A stretch of DNA of 64,000 bases from Apis mellifera (taxonomy: Eukaryota; Arthropoda; Insecta; Hymenoptera; Apidae): contig NC_037640.1 in NCBI RefSeq assembly GCF_003254395.2, positions 12,486,789 to 12,550,788 on the forward strand. The letters are read 5' to 3'. Below, piece after piece: positions 24,201 to 44,300 of this stretch. How positions within the stretch are numbered: the first letter of the stretch is position 1; every line of letters begins with the position of its first letter. The translations under genes and the position numbers were made by a program. Below the pieces are notes generated by a model. The model saw only the letters and a list, made by a program, of their open reading frames with translations, was not told the origin of the DNA and ran no database searches.

Positions 24201-26329
24201 TTTTTATCTTTAATAAGACGGTTTTTCCAAAATAAATATAGCGTATTGATTTTAGAAAAATGCACGCACGCGCACATACACACAAACACACATATATATA
24301 TAGCGCGTTAAAAATTCGTATTACACGGAAATACATCGTACAAATTAATTAATATTTAAGAAATTTTTGAATGAAAGTTATTATGAAAGTACATATATAT
24401 ATATATACATATATAAATAAACATAGCAAATGTGGTGAAATAATTTATGCAATGAATCGCATGACGAAACAAAGGTTTTCACGAAGCTTGTTATCGCTTG
24501 TAATACAACCATTGATAAATTCCCACTTGTTAATCGCCGTTGTCAAAGCAAATGAATTTACAACAGGTATACGCGACGTTTGACGACTCGACTCTTACGC
24601 GTCGCTCAACCGATCGAACATTCGCTTAATCTTCGACCGACCGAGTAAACACTCTCCCACTCCTTCCCCTTTGAAAAATTAACAAGATCCGTGCCTTACG
24701 CGAGTCGAGATAACGATCGATCGAATCGAAGTACGAAAAGAAAATATATATATATTTATCGAGAGAGGAATAATTGCATTTACGATTTCCAAACTCCTTC
24801 TGTATTTTTATAACCTCGAAACGTGCGCGTACGATAGAGATGGAGCCACCGTCGCCGCGACAAGAAGAGAAAGAGAGAGATATATAAAGAAGAAGGAGAA
24901 AAAATTACCACAGTTGTTTCCTCGCTCGCTCCTCTCGTTTCAAAGCTAAAATTCCCGCGGGGAAACGCAGTGGTTGCTTCGGCCTGTATCCTTGCGTCGA
25001 GGCGAGCAGTGAATTATACCTTATTACACGGCGGAACGGCCCGACTTCTGTAGATGTCGCTCGCGCGAATAAATTGTATCTCTGGCGACGACGGACGCAA
25101 GGAAACCCAGGCGAGCGGAAAGATTAGAAAGGGACGCTCTGGAAAAAAAGAAGAAGAAAGAAAATAAGGAGAACTTTACTTTGTAACGTAGGACCGGTAC
25201 AGGACGGCGAATTAATTCGGTGCATTAAAGCACCTCGTCCCTCCCTCGAGCGGCGTGCTCGTTTCAACGTCGTTCAACGTCGTTCCCCCCCTCTTTTCCA
25301 TCGCCGTGTGTTTCTCGCTCGTTCGTCGCTCGTCTTTCGTTCTAAGGCAAACCGCCGCGACGCTATCGCGTTAGATTTGGTTATGTGAAGCGTTCCTTTA
25401 CGGGGGAAAGGATGGGCCGAGCGCGGGATGCTCGTTTGCGGATCAAATTTATCTCTTAATCATCCAAACGGTGTGTTTTATCCCTGCGATTAAAGTTGTT
25501 TAAGCTTTTTTTTTTTTCTGAATTTTTTCATCTACCACGGAATAGTTCGTTTTTCATTCGGCGATCGTTTTTGCGTACGATAAAGTTTAATTCAACGCTC
25601 CAAGGTAAATAGAATCGTTAATTCCCGCTGTTCATGATTCATCATTTTCTCGATTTATATCAACCGATCGTGATTAGAAAACGTTTTCACTATCCTTCCC
25701 CGATTAAATTTTTTTCTAATAATTTTGTTTCCCAAGCTCTACGAATCCACGATTTCTCGTTCGAAACGAGATTATTATTAATCAGGAAATAATATACATT
25801 CTTCGATGCAATTATTAAATTTACATTAGAGAATTAATTATTATAAAAATAAGAAAAAGAAACTCGAACTCGCTGACGATGACACGATTATACATTTTCC
25901 TTGGGCGAGAGAGGGAGAAAAAGTTTTTTCAGGATTTCGGTTGGGTGTCGTAGCCGGCCAAGCGAAAAGGCGAACATTCGGTATCGGGTTGACACGCGAC
26001 CACCGTTCGTTCGTTCGCTCGCTCGCTCGTTCGCGAGGTTCATTTAAATACGGAAATAAAGTAATTTCGCGTGACAGTGGTAATAACTTGCGCGCTCTGA
26101 TGGCGCGCACGAGAACTACTCCACGTCCACGCTTCTCATAGGAATCATCGTTATCGCGACTTGATACACAGATGGAAGGCCGATTATTACGCCATATTGC
26201 GATCGCTGGCGATCTTCGTTTCTTTGACCGCGTTAACGAAGGAAGGAGAATTCTTCGTATAAGCTAACCGTGTTTTTTCGTTCTTGGATCTTTCGACGAC
26301 TCGGTTTCTCTACTTGGTTTTTTCTTTTT
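21221..26329. other. intergenic, no gene seen
   Basis: Mostly CpG-rich single-copy DNA with homopolymer runs (21914, 23068, 24064) and TA runs. The longest open frame (23192-23842, minus, 216 codons) is discussed under rejected items. No RNA gene was recognised. Confidence 0.5.
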
Positions 26330-27270
26330 TTTTTTTTTTTTTTAATTTAAAAGGAAAACGCTAGGTCTTTTTTAATTACGTTGAATAAACCGCACCTTTG
26401 TTCGTCGATTCGTTGTTCCAGTTCTCTTCCTCCTTGCTACATCTTTGCATTCAGTTTTCCATTTACTATAATTTTAATTTGAAAGAAAAATACCAGTATG
26501 TTTTAGCTGCGTTGGATATGGACGCCGCTCGCCCGATGCTTCTTTGTAGATTTTCGTTCTTCTTTGCTACATCTTTGTAGGTTTTTTTTTTTTTTTTTTT
26601 TAATCTTATCTCGATTCGAGGAAAAAATTTAAAGGGGCAAAAAATCTTTTAATTACAGTTGAATAAACTTCGTCGATGTATTTTTTTTTCTTTTTTACTT
26701 GATTTGTTTCTCAATTTAAACGAAGAAAAAAAATTTTAAACTCAAAATCCTCCGGTCGAGGCTACTTTTGTCGTTCTTTGTATTCCATTTACTAGCTTTT
26801 CCAATTTGATTTGTCACGTTTAAAGGAAGAAATGTAAGATCTTCTAATTACGTTGAATAACTTTTTCCTCGATAATTATTCTTCTTGTTTAGATCCTCCA
26901 GTTGCTCCATAATTAATTCTTTACACTCCTACATTGTATTCCCTCGAATCTCGTTTTCTCACATTTTAATTTAAAGAAACAATTTCAAACTCTAGATCTT
27001 CTTGCTAGATCCTCTCTGTATTATTAATAATAATTCAAGGGCAAAAATTCTTTTACATTAAATTTTCTTACATTTTAAATAAAAAAAATTTCAAAAATCT
27101 AGATCTTCTAGATCCTCGATTTTTGTATTAAAAATTCAAAAAATTGAAAATTAGTCTAACTAAATTGTTTTTTGCAACTGGATTCTCCTTTTATTTTATT
27201 TCATATTTTAATTTAAGAATTAAAGAAAAAGAAGCTTCAAACTCTAGATCTTCTTGGATCAATTTTATCA
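26330..27270 (+). repeat. decayed tandem repeat, units about 100-150 bp
   Basis: About eight diverged units share TTTTAATTTAAA(G)GAA, AAACTCTAGATCTTCT and AATTACGTTGAATAA, seen near 26342, 26471, 26625, 26711, 26818, 26965, 27073 and 27206. There is no coding potential. Confidence 0.65.
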
Positions 27271-30200
27271 GTTTCCCACGTTAATAATAGTTCGAGGGAA
27301 AACATGGGAGAAGGTAGTTGCAATTACGTGGAAATAGGGAAAGCGAACATCAAACGTGTCGGATTCAGAATTTTCACAGGGTTTGAACGGGAGTCCCTTT
27401 TCTGCCCTCACGCGGCCGCCATGTTTAATCACGATATAACGGTGGATGACGTAACCACCGATACGTGCGGATTAAAAGAACCTTCCAAGTTTTTCCATTT
27501 TGAACGGTGTCGGGTTTTAATGTGATTGAATCACCTTATCGCCTAATCCTCTGATTAGGATATTTTATCATATTTTATCAGTGTTTCGATGAAATTAATT
27601 CTCCCCTCGATTTCGATCGAATTTTTGTTAAAAGTTTTTTAAAGGAGAAAAAAATTCAAAAATTTACAATCTTCATTATCAAATTGTAAATATTGAATTA
27701 ATTAATATTAAATTTTATCAATATTAATTTTAAGAAATTGAATATTGATTAAAGGAAGGAAAGGATGTTTATAAATATTTATCGTTTGAATTTTATTCTG
27801 AAAACTGTTTTTCGATTCTCGAAATTGAAATATTATTGTTTCGTTCGAAACGAAATGAAATCGTTTCGTTTTCCAAGTCGAGAAGCGTCGAGGAACATTA
27901 TTCGTGTAAATTAATTTTCATGATATTTTAATGCTCGTGTTCATCGATGATATTAACAGGGGAAAGTGGAGAGTTATAAATTGACCAAGTTGAAAAAGTA
28001 ATCGGTTTAAAAATCTCGAATAAGATCACTTCGAGTAATTAACTTGTTAAAACGCTCGAATAAAGCGTTTATTTCGTAAAGCGAAAAGTTGTTTTGCTAT
28101 TATTATTATTGTTATTACGTTTCGAACGATAAATCATCGAAGTAACTTTGTTCTTGTAACTTTAACCTATTAAATTTTCCGTTGTCACAATTTTGAACGA
28201 AGAATGAAGATACTTTGAAGGAGAATTAATTCCTTTTTTCCTTTTCCGGTTGAAAATACGAGCGAAATCGTATTATTTAAAGCCCTTTCACGATCTCTAA
28301 TAAATTCTAGCAATATTGTTGCGCTCGAATATCTCTCTCTCTCTCTCTCTCTCGTTGCGCGTGGAGAAAACGTTACGAGACGCGCCAATCAGAGACGTCC
28401 AATCACGCTTTAATTGTTCTTCCTTCGTCCTCGAGCCAATCAACTCTTAAAACCAGCTCGCGACTAAAAGTTCTCGATGCTCTGCGAGATACCCCCCACT
28501 ACTACGTGTATAATATCGTGAATACACGTGGCTGGTTGGTCCTCTCCAAGGCGGTGGAGGGGGGATCGTTAGACCGGCGTTTGTTCCAAAACCCATCCGA
28601 AAACCTCGTCCAATCGTATCCTCACAGTTGCCGTGAGAAAATCTTGAAGTCTTTTCGTCATCGCGTAACGCGATACGCTTTCGTAAAATAATTCACCGAG
28701 GATGTTTCGAGAAGCGTTGCGAAAAGTCAGTCGAATCTGGAACCCGCTCGCGCGTTGTTACAATTTTATCGCTAGTGAATTATCGTAAAGTGAAAATTTC
28801 TCCAATTATTCGAAAATTATAATTACTTATTTTTCGTTCCAATCGTCGAAGGATGAGGATAAATTTCGTTCCTTGGATTTTCGTCTCGGTCGTTCCATCT
28901 TTCACTTGCTTCGCGCTTTCTCCTTTTCCTTTCCTTTTTTGTCTTTCAATCCAAAGCGCAATCGGCCACCTTTCTCTCTCTCTCTCTCTCTCTTTCTCCT
29001 TCAATCTAGCCCACGATAAAAGCCCCACTTTTGATCTCTCGAGGGTTGCTTGCCCCCCTTTTCTCCATGCTAGTTACCCCTTTCTCCATACTCCCTCCTC
29101 CTTCCTCCACCACCCCCTTTCTCCACCGTTTCTCGACCGTTCCACTTTCGCCTCTTTCAACTCTACGTGTCTTTTCTTTTTTTTTTTTCTTTTTCTTTTT
29201 TCTTTTTCCCTTCCGCCACGGTGCCCCCTTTCCCCCTTTCCGACATCGCGATGTCCCGATTCCGCCTTTTACACCTTTCTTCGACGAATATTCTCCTCTC
29301 CCCCTCCTTCCATATCGAAAAATTGGCCAGTTAAGAAGACTTTCTCAAACAAAAAATCGAATCGATTACGAACGTGACGAAGATAGATATATTAGATTTG
29401 GAAGAGGATCGTTCGAAAGTTATTTTACGAGAAGAAACAAAGAGAAAAGAAAGGAGGGATGTTTAAAATTAGGAGTGTAATTCGGTTTCGACCTTGGAAT
29501 ATAAACTGGATGGACGTGTCTCTCTCTCTCAGTTTATCCCTTTCTATTTCTTTTTTTTTTCTTTTAATCGAAACCCTGTTACAACATCTGAAGCTGAAAT
29601 TGAACTTAAATTGGAACATTAATAGATGGAATTGTAGAACGGAGACGCGAAACTCGGTCAATCCGCTCCTCGATCAATTATCGTTTTTCACCGAGCTACG
29701 AGGATTATGCGGACCGATGCAGAACTTTTCTTTTTTTTTTTTTAATTATGAAAAATCAATAAAAAATCCCTAATTACGATAATTAAAAAGTTGAGAGAGA
29801 TCCTCTATTCCCTTTTTCTCGTAAAAAAAAAAAAAAAAAAAAAAAAAGGTATATCATCGTCAAAATTTATATGTACAATTGTAATAAAATTAATCGTGAG
29901 CAACCGAATCGATGATCGAGATAATATTCGTATTGGAAATTTCGCGGAGAGTTTAATTTATTTATTTATTTATTTATCAACAAGAGGAGGGGTCCGAGAC
30001 GGAGATAAAAAAGCTCGTTGGATAAAGGGCGTAAGAGGAAAATAAAGTTTCGCGGCCATTATCGTCGCCGTCTATATTTAATCGGGTCGCTGCGGGTACA
30101 ATAAAATTGGCCCGATCGATTTTCCATTAATCGGCCATTAGTATGCAATAGCTAGTTTTCCCGTAGTTGTACGAGAAATGACTTTGGTCTCGTGAGATAA

Positions 30201-30611
30201 TAATAAGGCGGCAATAGTCCCGCGAGGACGTTTCACTCTATAAACCGTGTCTGTGTATCCACTGACCTTTGAGAGAGAGTGTTCTTTATCCGTCGAATAA
30301 TGGGCCGTATAATCCGACGTATTTGCCTTATTACCTCGAAATTGCGAAAACGCCTTTGCACGCTCGTTCCTCAATTACCCCCTTCCTTCTTTCGCCTCGC
30401 TGCCTACCTTCCCACCATTCTAAAAAAAAAACAAACAAACGAACTAGAATTAAATTCTTGAAAATAATTCGTATTCGAGGGACGCTGTAATAAATTTTAT
30501 TCATGTGATTTGTTAATAAATAGATTTTAGATTTTTTCGATGTTTTGTGATTGTTTTGCTTTTTTAATTCTTGCAAAGTATTGAATAATCGTTTGGGAAA
30601 TAATTTCATTT
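27271..30611. other. intergenic, microsatellites only
   Basis: CT tracts (28329-28353, 28974-28995), pyrimidine-rich DNA at 29040-29220, a poly-A run (about 29825-29848) and a TTTA repeat (about 29956-29978). The long open frames over the pyrimidine-rich part are composition artefacts. Confidence 0.55.
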
Positions 30612-31025
30612 CTTCACACAAGTGTCGCTAGTCGAACGTTCATCTAGCCAACTTCGTTCTAAACCATGGAAAGTAATTTTGTTTCTTCACGAGTATTGCT
30701 AGTTTATCTAACCAACTTCGTTCTAAACGAAAAATAATTTCGATTCTTCACACGAGTGTCGCTAGTCGAACGTTTATCCGGCCAACTTCGTTCTAAATCA
30801 TGATATTCGGTAAGTAATTTTGTTTCTTCACACGAGTGTCGCTAGTCGAACGTTCATCCAGCCAACTTCGTTCTAAACCATGGAAAATAATTTCGTTTCT
30901 TCACGAATGTTGCTACTTTATTCAACCAACTTCGTTCTAAATTGTGGTATTCGAAAAGTGATTTTGTTTCTTCACACGAGTGTCGCTAGTCGAACATTCA
31001 TCCAGCCAACTTCGTTCTAAACCGT
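30612..31025 (+). repeat. alternating long/short tandem repeat
   Basis: Six units of 61-80 bp begin with TTCTTCAC and contain CCAACTTCGTTCTAAA. Long units (30613, 30745, 30825, 30969) carry CACGAGTGTCGCTAGTCGAA; short units (30684, 30898) lack part of this block and read CACGAGTATTGCTA or CACGAATGTTGCTA. The order is long-short-long-long-short-long. The last unit runs directly into the mariner-like remnant. Confidence 0.9.
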
Positions 31026-31420
31026 TGTGTTGTTATCGTATATTTTGAGCGTTTCATGGTTTATTTATAAGAAAAATTCGTTCGATTCTGTGCGGTTGCG
31101 TTTTTCGCGCGTGATAAATATGCAAGAGGAGTATTTTCGGCATATTTTACTTTTTTATTACCAAAAAAATAAGAATATTGTTCAGATAGGAAAAAAGTTA
31201 CGTGAATTCTATGGAGAAGATATATTAACGGTACGCCAGTGTCAAAAACTCGTGTTCAAAATTTCGTTCCATCGTTAAAAATGCGCCACGAACAACGTCT
31301 CGAAAAATTGCTAATTTGACTGTTCATAATCGCGTGAAACGAGACTTGGTGTTTCATTGTCGTGAAAAAAAAAATTATATTTCAAACAAGTTAATCGTTG
31401 CACGAGGTGCATCGTACGTG
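31026..31420 (+). pseudogene. mariner-like transposase remnant
   Basis: From the ATG at 31120 the frame reads MQEEYFRHILLFYYQKNKN, then IGKKLREFYGEDILTVRQCQ. This matches the first helix-turn-helix of mariner transposases (RH.MLF.F..G.NA.ET...I...YGE.....RT.QKWF). A stop falls at 31276-31278. One frame over, from 31286, PRTTSRKIANLTVHNRVKR matches the second helix-turn-helix (TTRE.A..L.VS.STVHNHLK). The linker between them, the catalytic DD34D core and the 3' half are gone, and no terminal inverted repeats were identified. This is an inactive fragment of the N-terminal DNA-binding region. Confidence 0.75.
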
Positions 31421-39119
<7,699 letters not shown>

Positions 39120-39830
39120 TTGCGCGGCTTTTAATAATAAAACATTTCTGAAAGGATTGTTATATTATATTATAATGTGAATTTTTTTTCGAATTTTTTT
39201 TTCTTCTCTCTTTCTTTTAATCTTAATATTTAATTATTTTGAAACATACCTTTTAATATACATTTAAGGATGTATCTTTTCTTCTTCTATTTTAATCTCG
39301 ATAAAGAAATTAGAAACGTGCGAATTTATAGTTTTAATCGTTGGATTTAATGTTGAAGTGTTAATATTCTCGAACCGTCCACTTTATTCAACGTTATCTT
39401 TAAACGAGATGAGACATCTCTCGAAGATTTCTGGAACGATGTATCTTTTTCCTTTCCTCTTCTTTCCTTTTCTTTTCCCTTTTAATCTCGATCAAGGCGA
39501 ATTTATTCTATTCGTTGGATTTGATTAGATTATTTTGAAAACGGTTTCTCGTAGCTTTTAATGACAAGACAATTTCTGAAAGGATGAATCTTTTGCAACG
39601 TGAATTTCTTCGAATTTTTTTTCCTCTTCTTTTCTTCTTATTTTTTGTTTCTTTTAATTTTGATAGAGGCTAGAAACTTGTCAATTTATGGTTAAATATT
39701 TGTAAGGATTTTAATTGAATTTAATTGTAGAATATATTTTGAAATTGTCTTTTAATAAAATCTTCCTTTTTTGTCTTTTCCAATTTTGAGACTAGAGAAA
39801 AAAAGATGCAGAATTAAATATTTGCAAGAA
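39120..39830 (+). repeat. decayed tandem repeat, units about 150-230 bp
   Basis: Three to four diverged units share ATTTCTGAAAGGAT (39145, 39570), TTCGAATTTTTTTT, a pyrimidine run, TTTTAATCTCGAT and GAATTTAT. Confidence 0.6.
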
Positions 39831-40840
39831 CAATCGTCTGATTTAATTGGTCGATCATTTTCCAAATTATAATTTCGATTATTGGAAATTTTCGAATCTT
39901 GGTGGAAAGATTTTCTCGCGAGAGAGAAAAGAAGAGGAGGAGGAGGAAGAAAATGCCGTTTAACCGATTACAACTTAAGTCTTTCGTCAAGATCGTTTTA
40001 ATTTACTGTTCCCTCCCCTAAAATAGATTACCAGAAAATTGAATAAAGATTCCCCCGGTATAATGAATTAATCCCTCCTTCCCTGCACGCTTTCGTTGGA
40101 ATTAACCGAACGAAATTATTAATCGACGGAGAAGTGAAGACGGCGTAAAATTTTAATTTCAAATTTTAAGCCCAAGTTAAACGAAAAAAAAAAAAAAAAA
40201 AAGAAAAAAGAACGTATAAAACGATTCGAACGAAACAACGTTAAATTCTTTCCAATTTATTTCACTTCGAGGAAACAACTCGAGGAAATTAGATGAAATT
40301 CCATTGAACAAAGAATAAATAAATCGAACGAACACTGTCCCTAACGAAAAATCGATCGAAACACACGTATGTATATATATACATATATACATATATAACG
40401 TCTTCGAGAAACGACTCGAAGAAATGCATATACGTATATACATATATACATATATAGACGTAAAATTGGTAGAACAAACAGATTAGAAAAATTATACTCC
40501 ATTATACTCGAGGAATCTATTTGCGGAGAAGTGTATCTACGGATGACAGGAGTGTAATCGACTCCTCGAACAATGTTTCTGTGATCAAAAGGTATGAACG
40601 ACGTATGTACATACACCTTGTTTATCGTGTACACACAAACTCCTCCAACGTTTTGTCTACCAACGTGAACGGCGTGACGGGGGCCCCGAGTGTCGTCGAC
40701 CAGAGTAATGACGAGATATCAAATATTTTACTAGAAACGCAAGGAATATTCCTACCGACTGGCAAACAAAACGTTCATTTTTTTTCTTTTCTTTTCTTTT
40801 CTTTTCCTTAAAAACCGATTACGCACGTACGCCGACTGAT
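39831..40840. other. intergenic
   Basis: TA-rich duplicated tracts at 40367-40396 and 40429-40455 (ACATATATACATATATA), and a modestly CpG-rich stretch at 40640-40770 with an open frame but no splice sites. Nothing firmly supported. Confidence 0.4.
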
Positions 40841-41357
<517 letters not shown>

Positions 41358-44300
41358 AACCACGCGCTCACACGTGCGCGCGTACACATACGTGTACACA
41401 CAGCGCACATCCAAATGAATTTTTCCAAAGAAAGATAATACTCGCAGAGAAAAAGGGAAGGGGAGGGGAAAAAACATCTTTCGAAACGTTTTTGTACGAA
41501 TATATACACGTATACGTACGTATTATTACGCGAAGAAAATTCGTGTGATATAGAAGATTTCTTTCTTCTACTCCACTGCGCCAAAGGAAATCTGATATTT
41601 ACGATCGCACGGTACGCGTTTAAATACGACGATCAAATGTGTAGGAAGATGCTTCGAGACCGATCGTCGAGCAATAGATTTATTTTATAATATCGTGGAC
41701 AATTTTTATTGACAATCCGACGAGATGAAAGGGAGGTATGTAATATCGAGATCGTAATAATCGTCGTCCGTGTTTTATTATTACCTCGCGATATTTAACC
41801 GCGAGGCATCGAAAAGGAGGCATCAGTAGGGAAAATATTATTGCGCGCGAATCGGGGTGAGAATCGAATATACATAATATTCGATGGAAAACAAAATTCA
41901 TAATTTGTATCAAAATCTAATTGGATATAAAAATGCGCAAATATTTCTTTTGAATAATCAATTGTAATAAAACAATACCAAATACTCACCCTCCCACGAA
42001 TTCGACGCACGCGTGTGAAAAAGAATATCTATCGTTTATTCTCCTCCAATCGTAAGAAAAAAAAGAACAATCGATTATTTCTCGATTCGAGGGAAATCGA
42101 GAAAAATTCTCCAAATTGTATTATTACTTGCGCTAAATTCTGAAACTCGCTTGTTGTTACTCGTCTTTTAGCGACTTTTTTGATAGAATTTTATTCGACA
42201 CGATTTGCGTCACGATTAAAAAAAAATAAATAAAATTATTCAGAGGAGGAAGAGGAGAAAGAAAGAAAGAAAGGAATGAAGGAAGGGATCGTCGATTCCT
42301 CGAGCAAGTACAATTATCGCGTCCAACGAATCAATCGACGATTCCCGAAATTTTTTCCCTTCCTTCGCTGCTGAATTATTATTATCCCACGGACCATTGT
42401 CGCCGCTACATTGCCGAGCAGAGTAAAGTATTTGATATTGATTCGCGGTGAGTAAACGTGTAAAATAGCGTGTAAAAGGGGAGGGGAGGGGGGATCTATA
42501 GATTTAATAAAAAATAAAACGTAGCGGTACGTTGAGCAATAAGCGAACATGCTGAAGAGAGAGAGAGAAAAAATAACGATACATATCAAGAAATTGCCTG
42601 AATTGTCTGAATGTGGTGTGTGTGTGTGTGTGTGGTGTGGTGCAGTGTGTACGTGCGTTTAAACGCGCACCGAACGTGTAAGATCATCGCCATCGTATAA
42701 TTTCGAGGCTCGATACTTTTCGTTTCATTATATATGTGTATATGCGTATATACGTATATATATTTAAAGGGAGGATAAGAAGAAACATGCAAGCGAAACA
42801 ATGACTTCTACTCGATTTTTATCCGCCACTCGAATTTTACCCAGTGTACGAAAGGAAGAATTAAGAGAGAGAATAAAATTTTTCTTGTGAAGTCCAATTC
42901 GAATTCGGTGAAATTTATAAAAAAATTTGTTTGTCCCATCGATATTTTAAATTCGGGGATCGATAGCTGTTAATATAACGAGAGGATAGATTATGGATGA
43001 TCTGTATAAAAGGAGAAAAATTTATCGAAATCAAATTCTTTGAAGTTTTTATACATTAAAAGGGAGAAACGCTGATGTATGCTGCTTACATTTTTACAAA
43101 AGCTTTGTACCATGTTCAACGAACGTTTTATTAATTAAAGCGACTAGCAGAATATTTTTTTACGCGTAAGAGAAAGGAAGGCAAAGCTTCTTCACGCCGC
43201 ATAAAATCAAAAAAAAAATAATAATTTCTAAGATAAAAATATATATATATTATTATCCACTGGGAGGCACGCCAGGAACGAAAGGAAGGAAGGAAAAAAA
43301 AGATGAAAAGAAATTTCATTTCCAAAGCTCGTACAAATACTCGCTAAATAAAAGGCGATAAAACCAAATTTCGCGAGCAGTGGCTGGGAATCGATGTTGC
43401 GAGCGAGGAGCGAGTTAAAACGAGAGGGAGAAGAATAGCCGAAAGAGAGGGGGAAAAAAAATAAAATAGCGAGAGAGAGAGAGAGAGAAAGAGAGAGAGG
43501 TAAGGAGAAAGCATAGGAAAAAAGAAAGATGGAAAGGCAACAATGGGCCATTTTATCGAAAAAGCCGTGTGGAGAAAGAGCGCCGTGAGGCAATGCCACT
43601 TTTGTCCGGGTCGCATTTTCGCGAGGCTGTGGGCCCCCTCCCCCCGAGAGACCGGGCTTTGACAGCGCACAAAAGGCCATTGTGCGATGACCCGTTAAAA
43701 ATCGTTGTCCGCCTAATCGGCCGAACGTTGATTCGATAAAACGCTAAAGGGCAACCCGGCCAAATTTGCATCTCCGTCCACGCCCCCTAAATCCGGCCCA
43801 GTCAATAAAACTCGCCCAAAGTCTCTGCTCCGCTTTTCCAAACTCCTTTTTTATTTTTTTTTTCCACCGCCACTTGATTCTTTTCCCCTGTTATCGTCGA
43901 ACAATAATCGTCGCGAACGTGTCATGACTCATTGCTTTCCGTTCGATTAGATAGATGTCCGAGTTGTTTGTTCATTTTTTCTTTCACTCGAGAATCAACA
44001 TTCGGGCGATCGAAAAGTTAAAATGTTGTTTCGATTACTCGGCGACTTGGATTGAAGCCTGTTGATATTGGTAACTCGGCGAAAAGAGCAGATCCTGTGT
44101 TAAATAAGCAATAGTGGCGAGGAAAGTAACTTGATGTTTGCCACTCTCGTGATTCGTTCGGCAAGAGAGAAAGAAAAAGAGAAAGAGAGCGTGTAATCAA
44201 AGTTAGCCTCGTGAGAAGTGAAGGACCCGCTTTTTATACAGTTGAAAGTAGATTAAAAATATTTTTCCCTATCATATTTTCCCGCCAATTATTCATTCTT

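Noticed and set aside
24980..25105. Inverted pair TCCTTGCGTC / GACGCAAGGA about 100 bp apart
   Set aside because: Ten bases only, with no extended stem; expected by chance in 64 kb.
28853..29480. Two overlapping + strand frames, 174 and 149 codons
   Set aside because: Pyrimidine-rich DNA lacks stop codons in some frames; the products are Phe/Ser/Pro low complexity with no motif.
40521..40811. 96-codon + strand frame at 40.5-40.8 kb
   Set aside because: The middle looks protein-like (NVNGVTGAPSVVDQSND), but there are no splice sites and the end is a homopolymer-derived Phe/Ser run.
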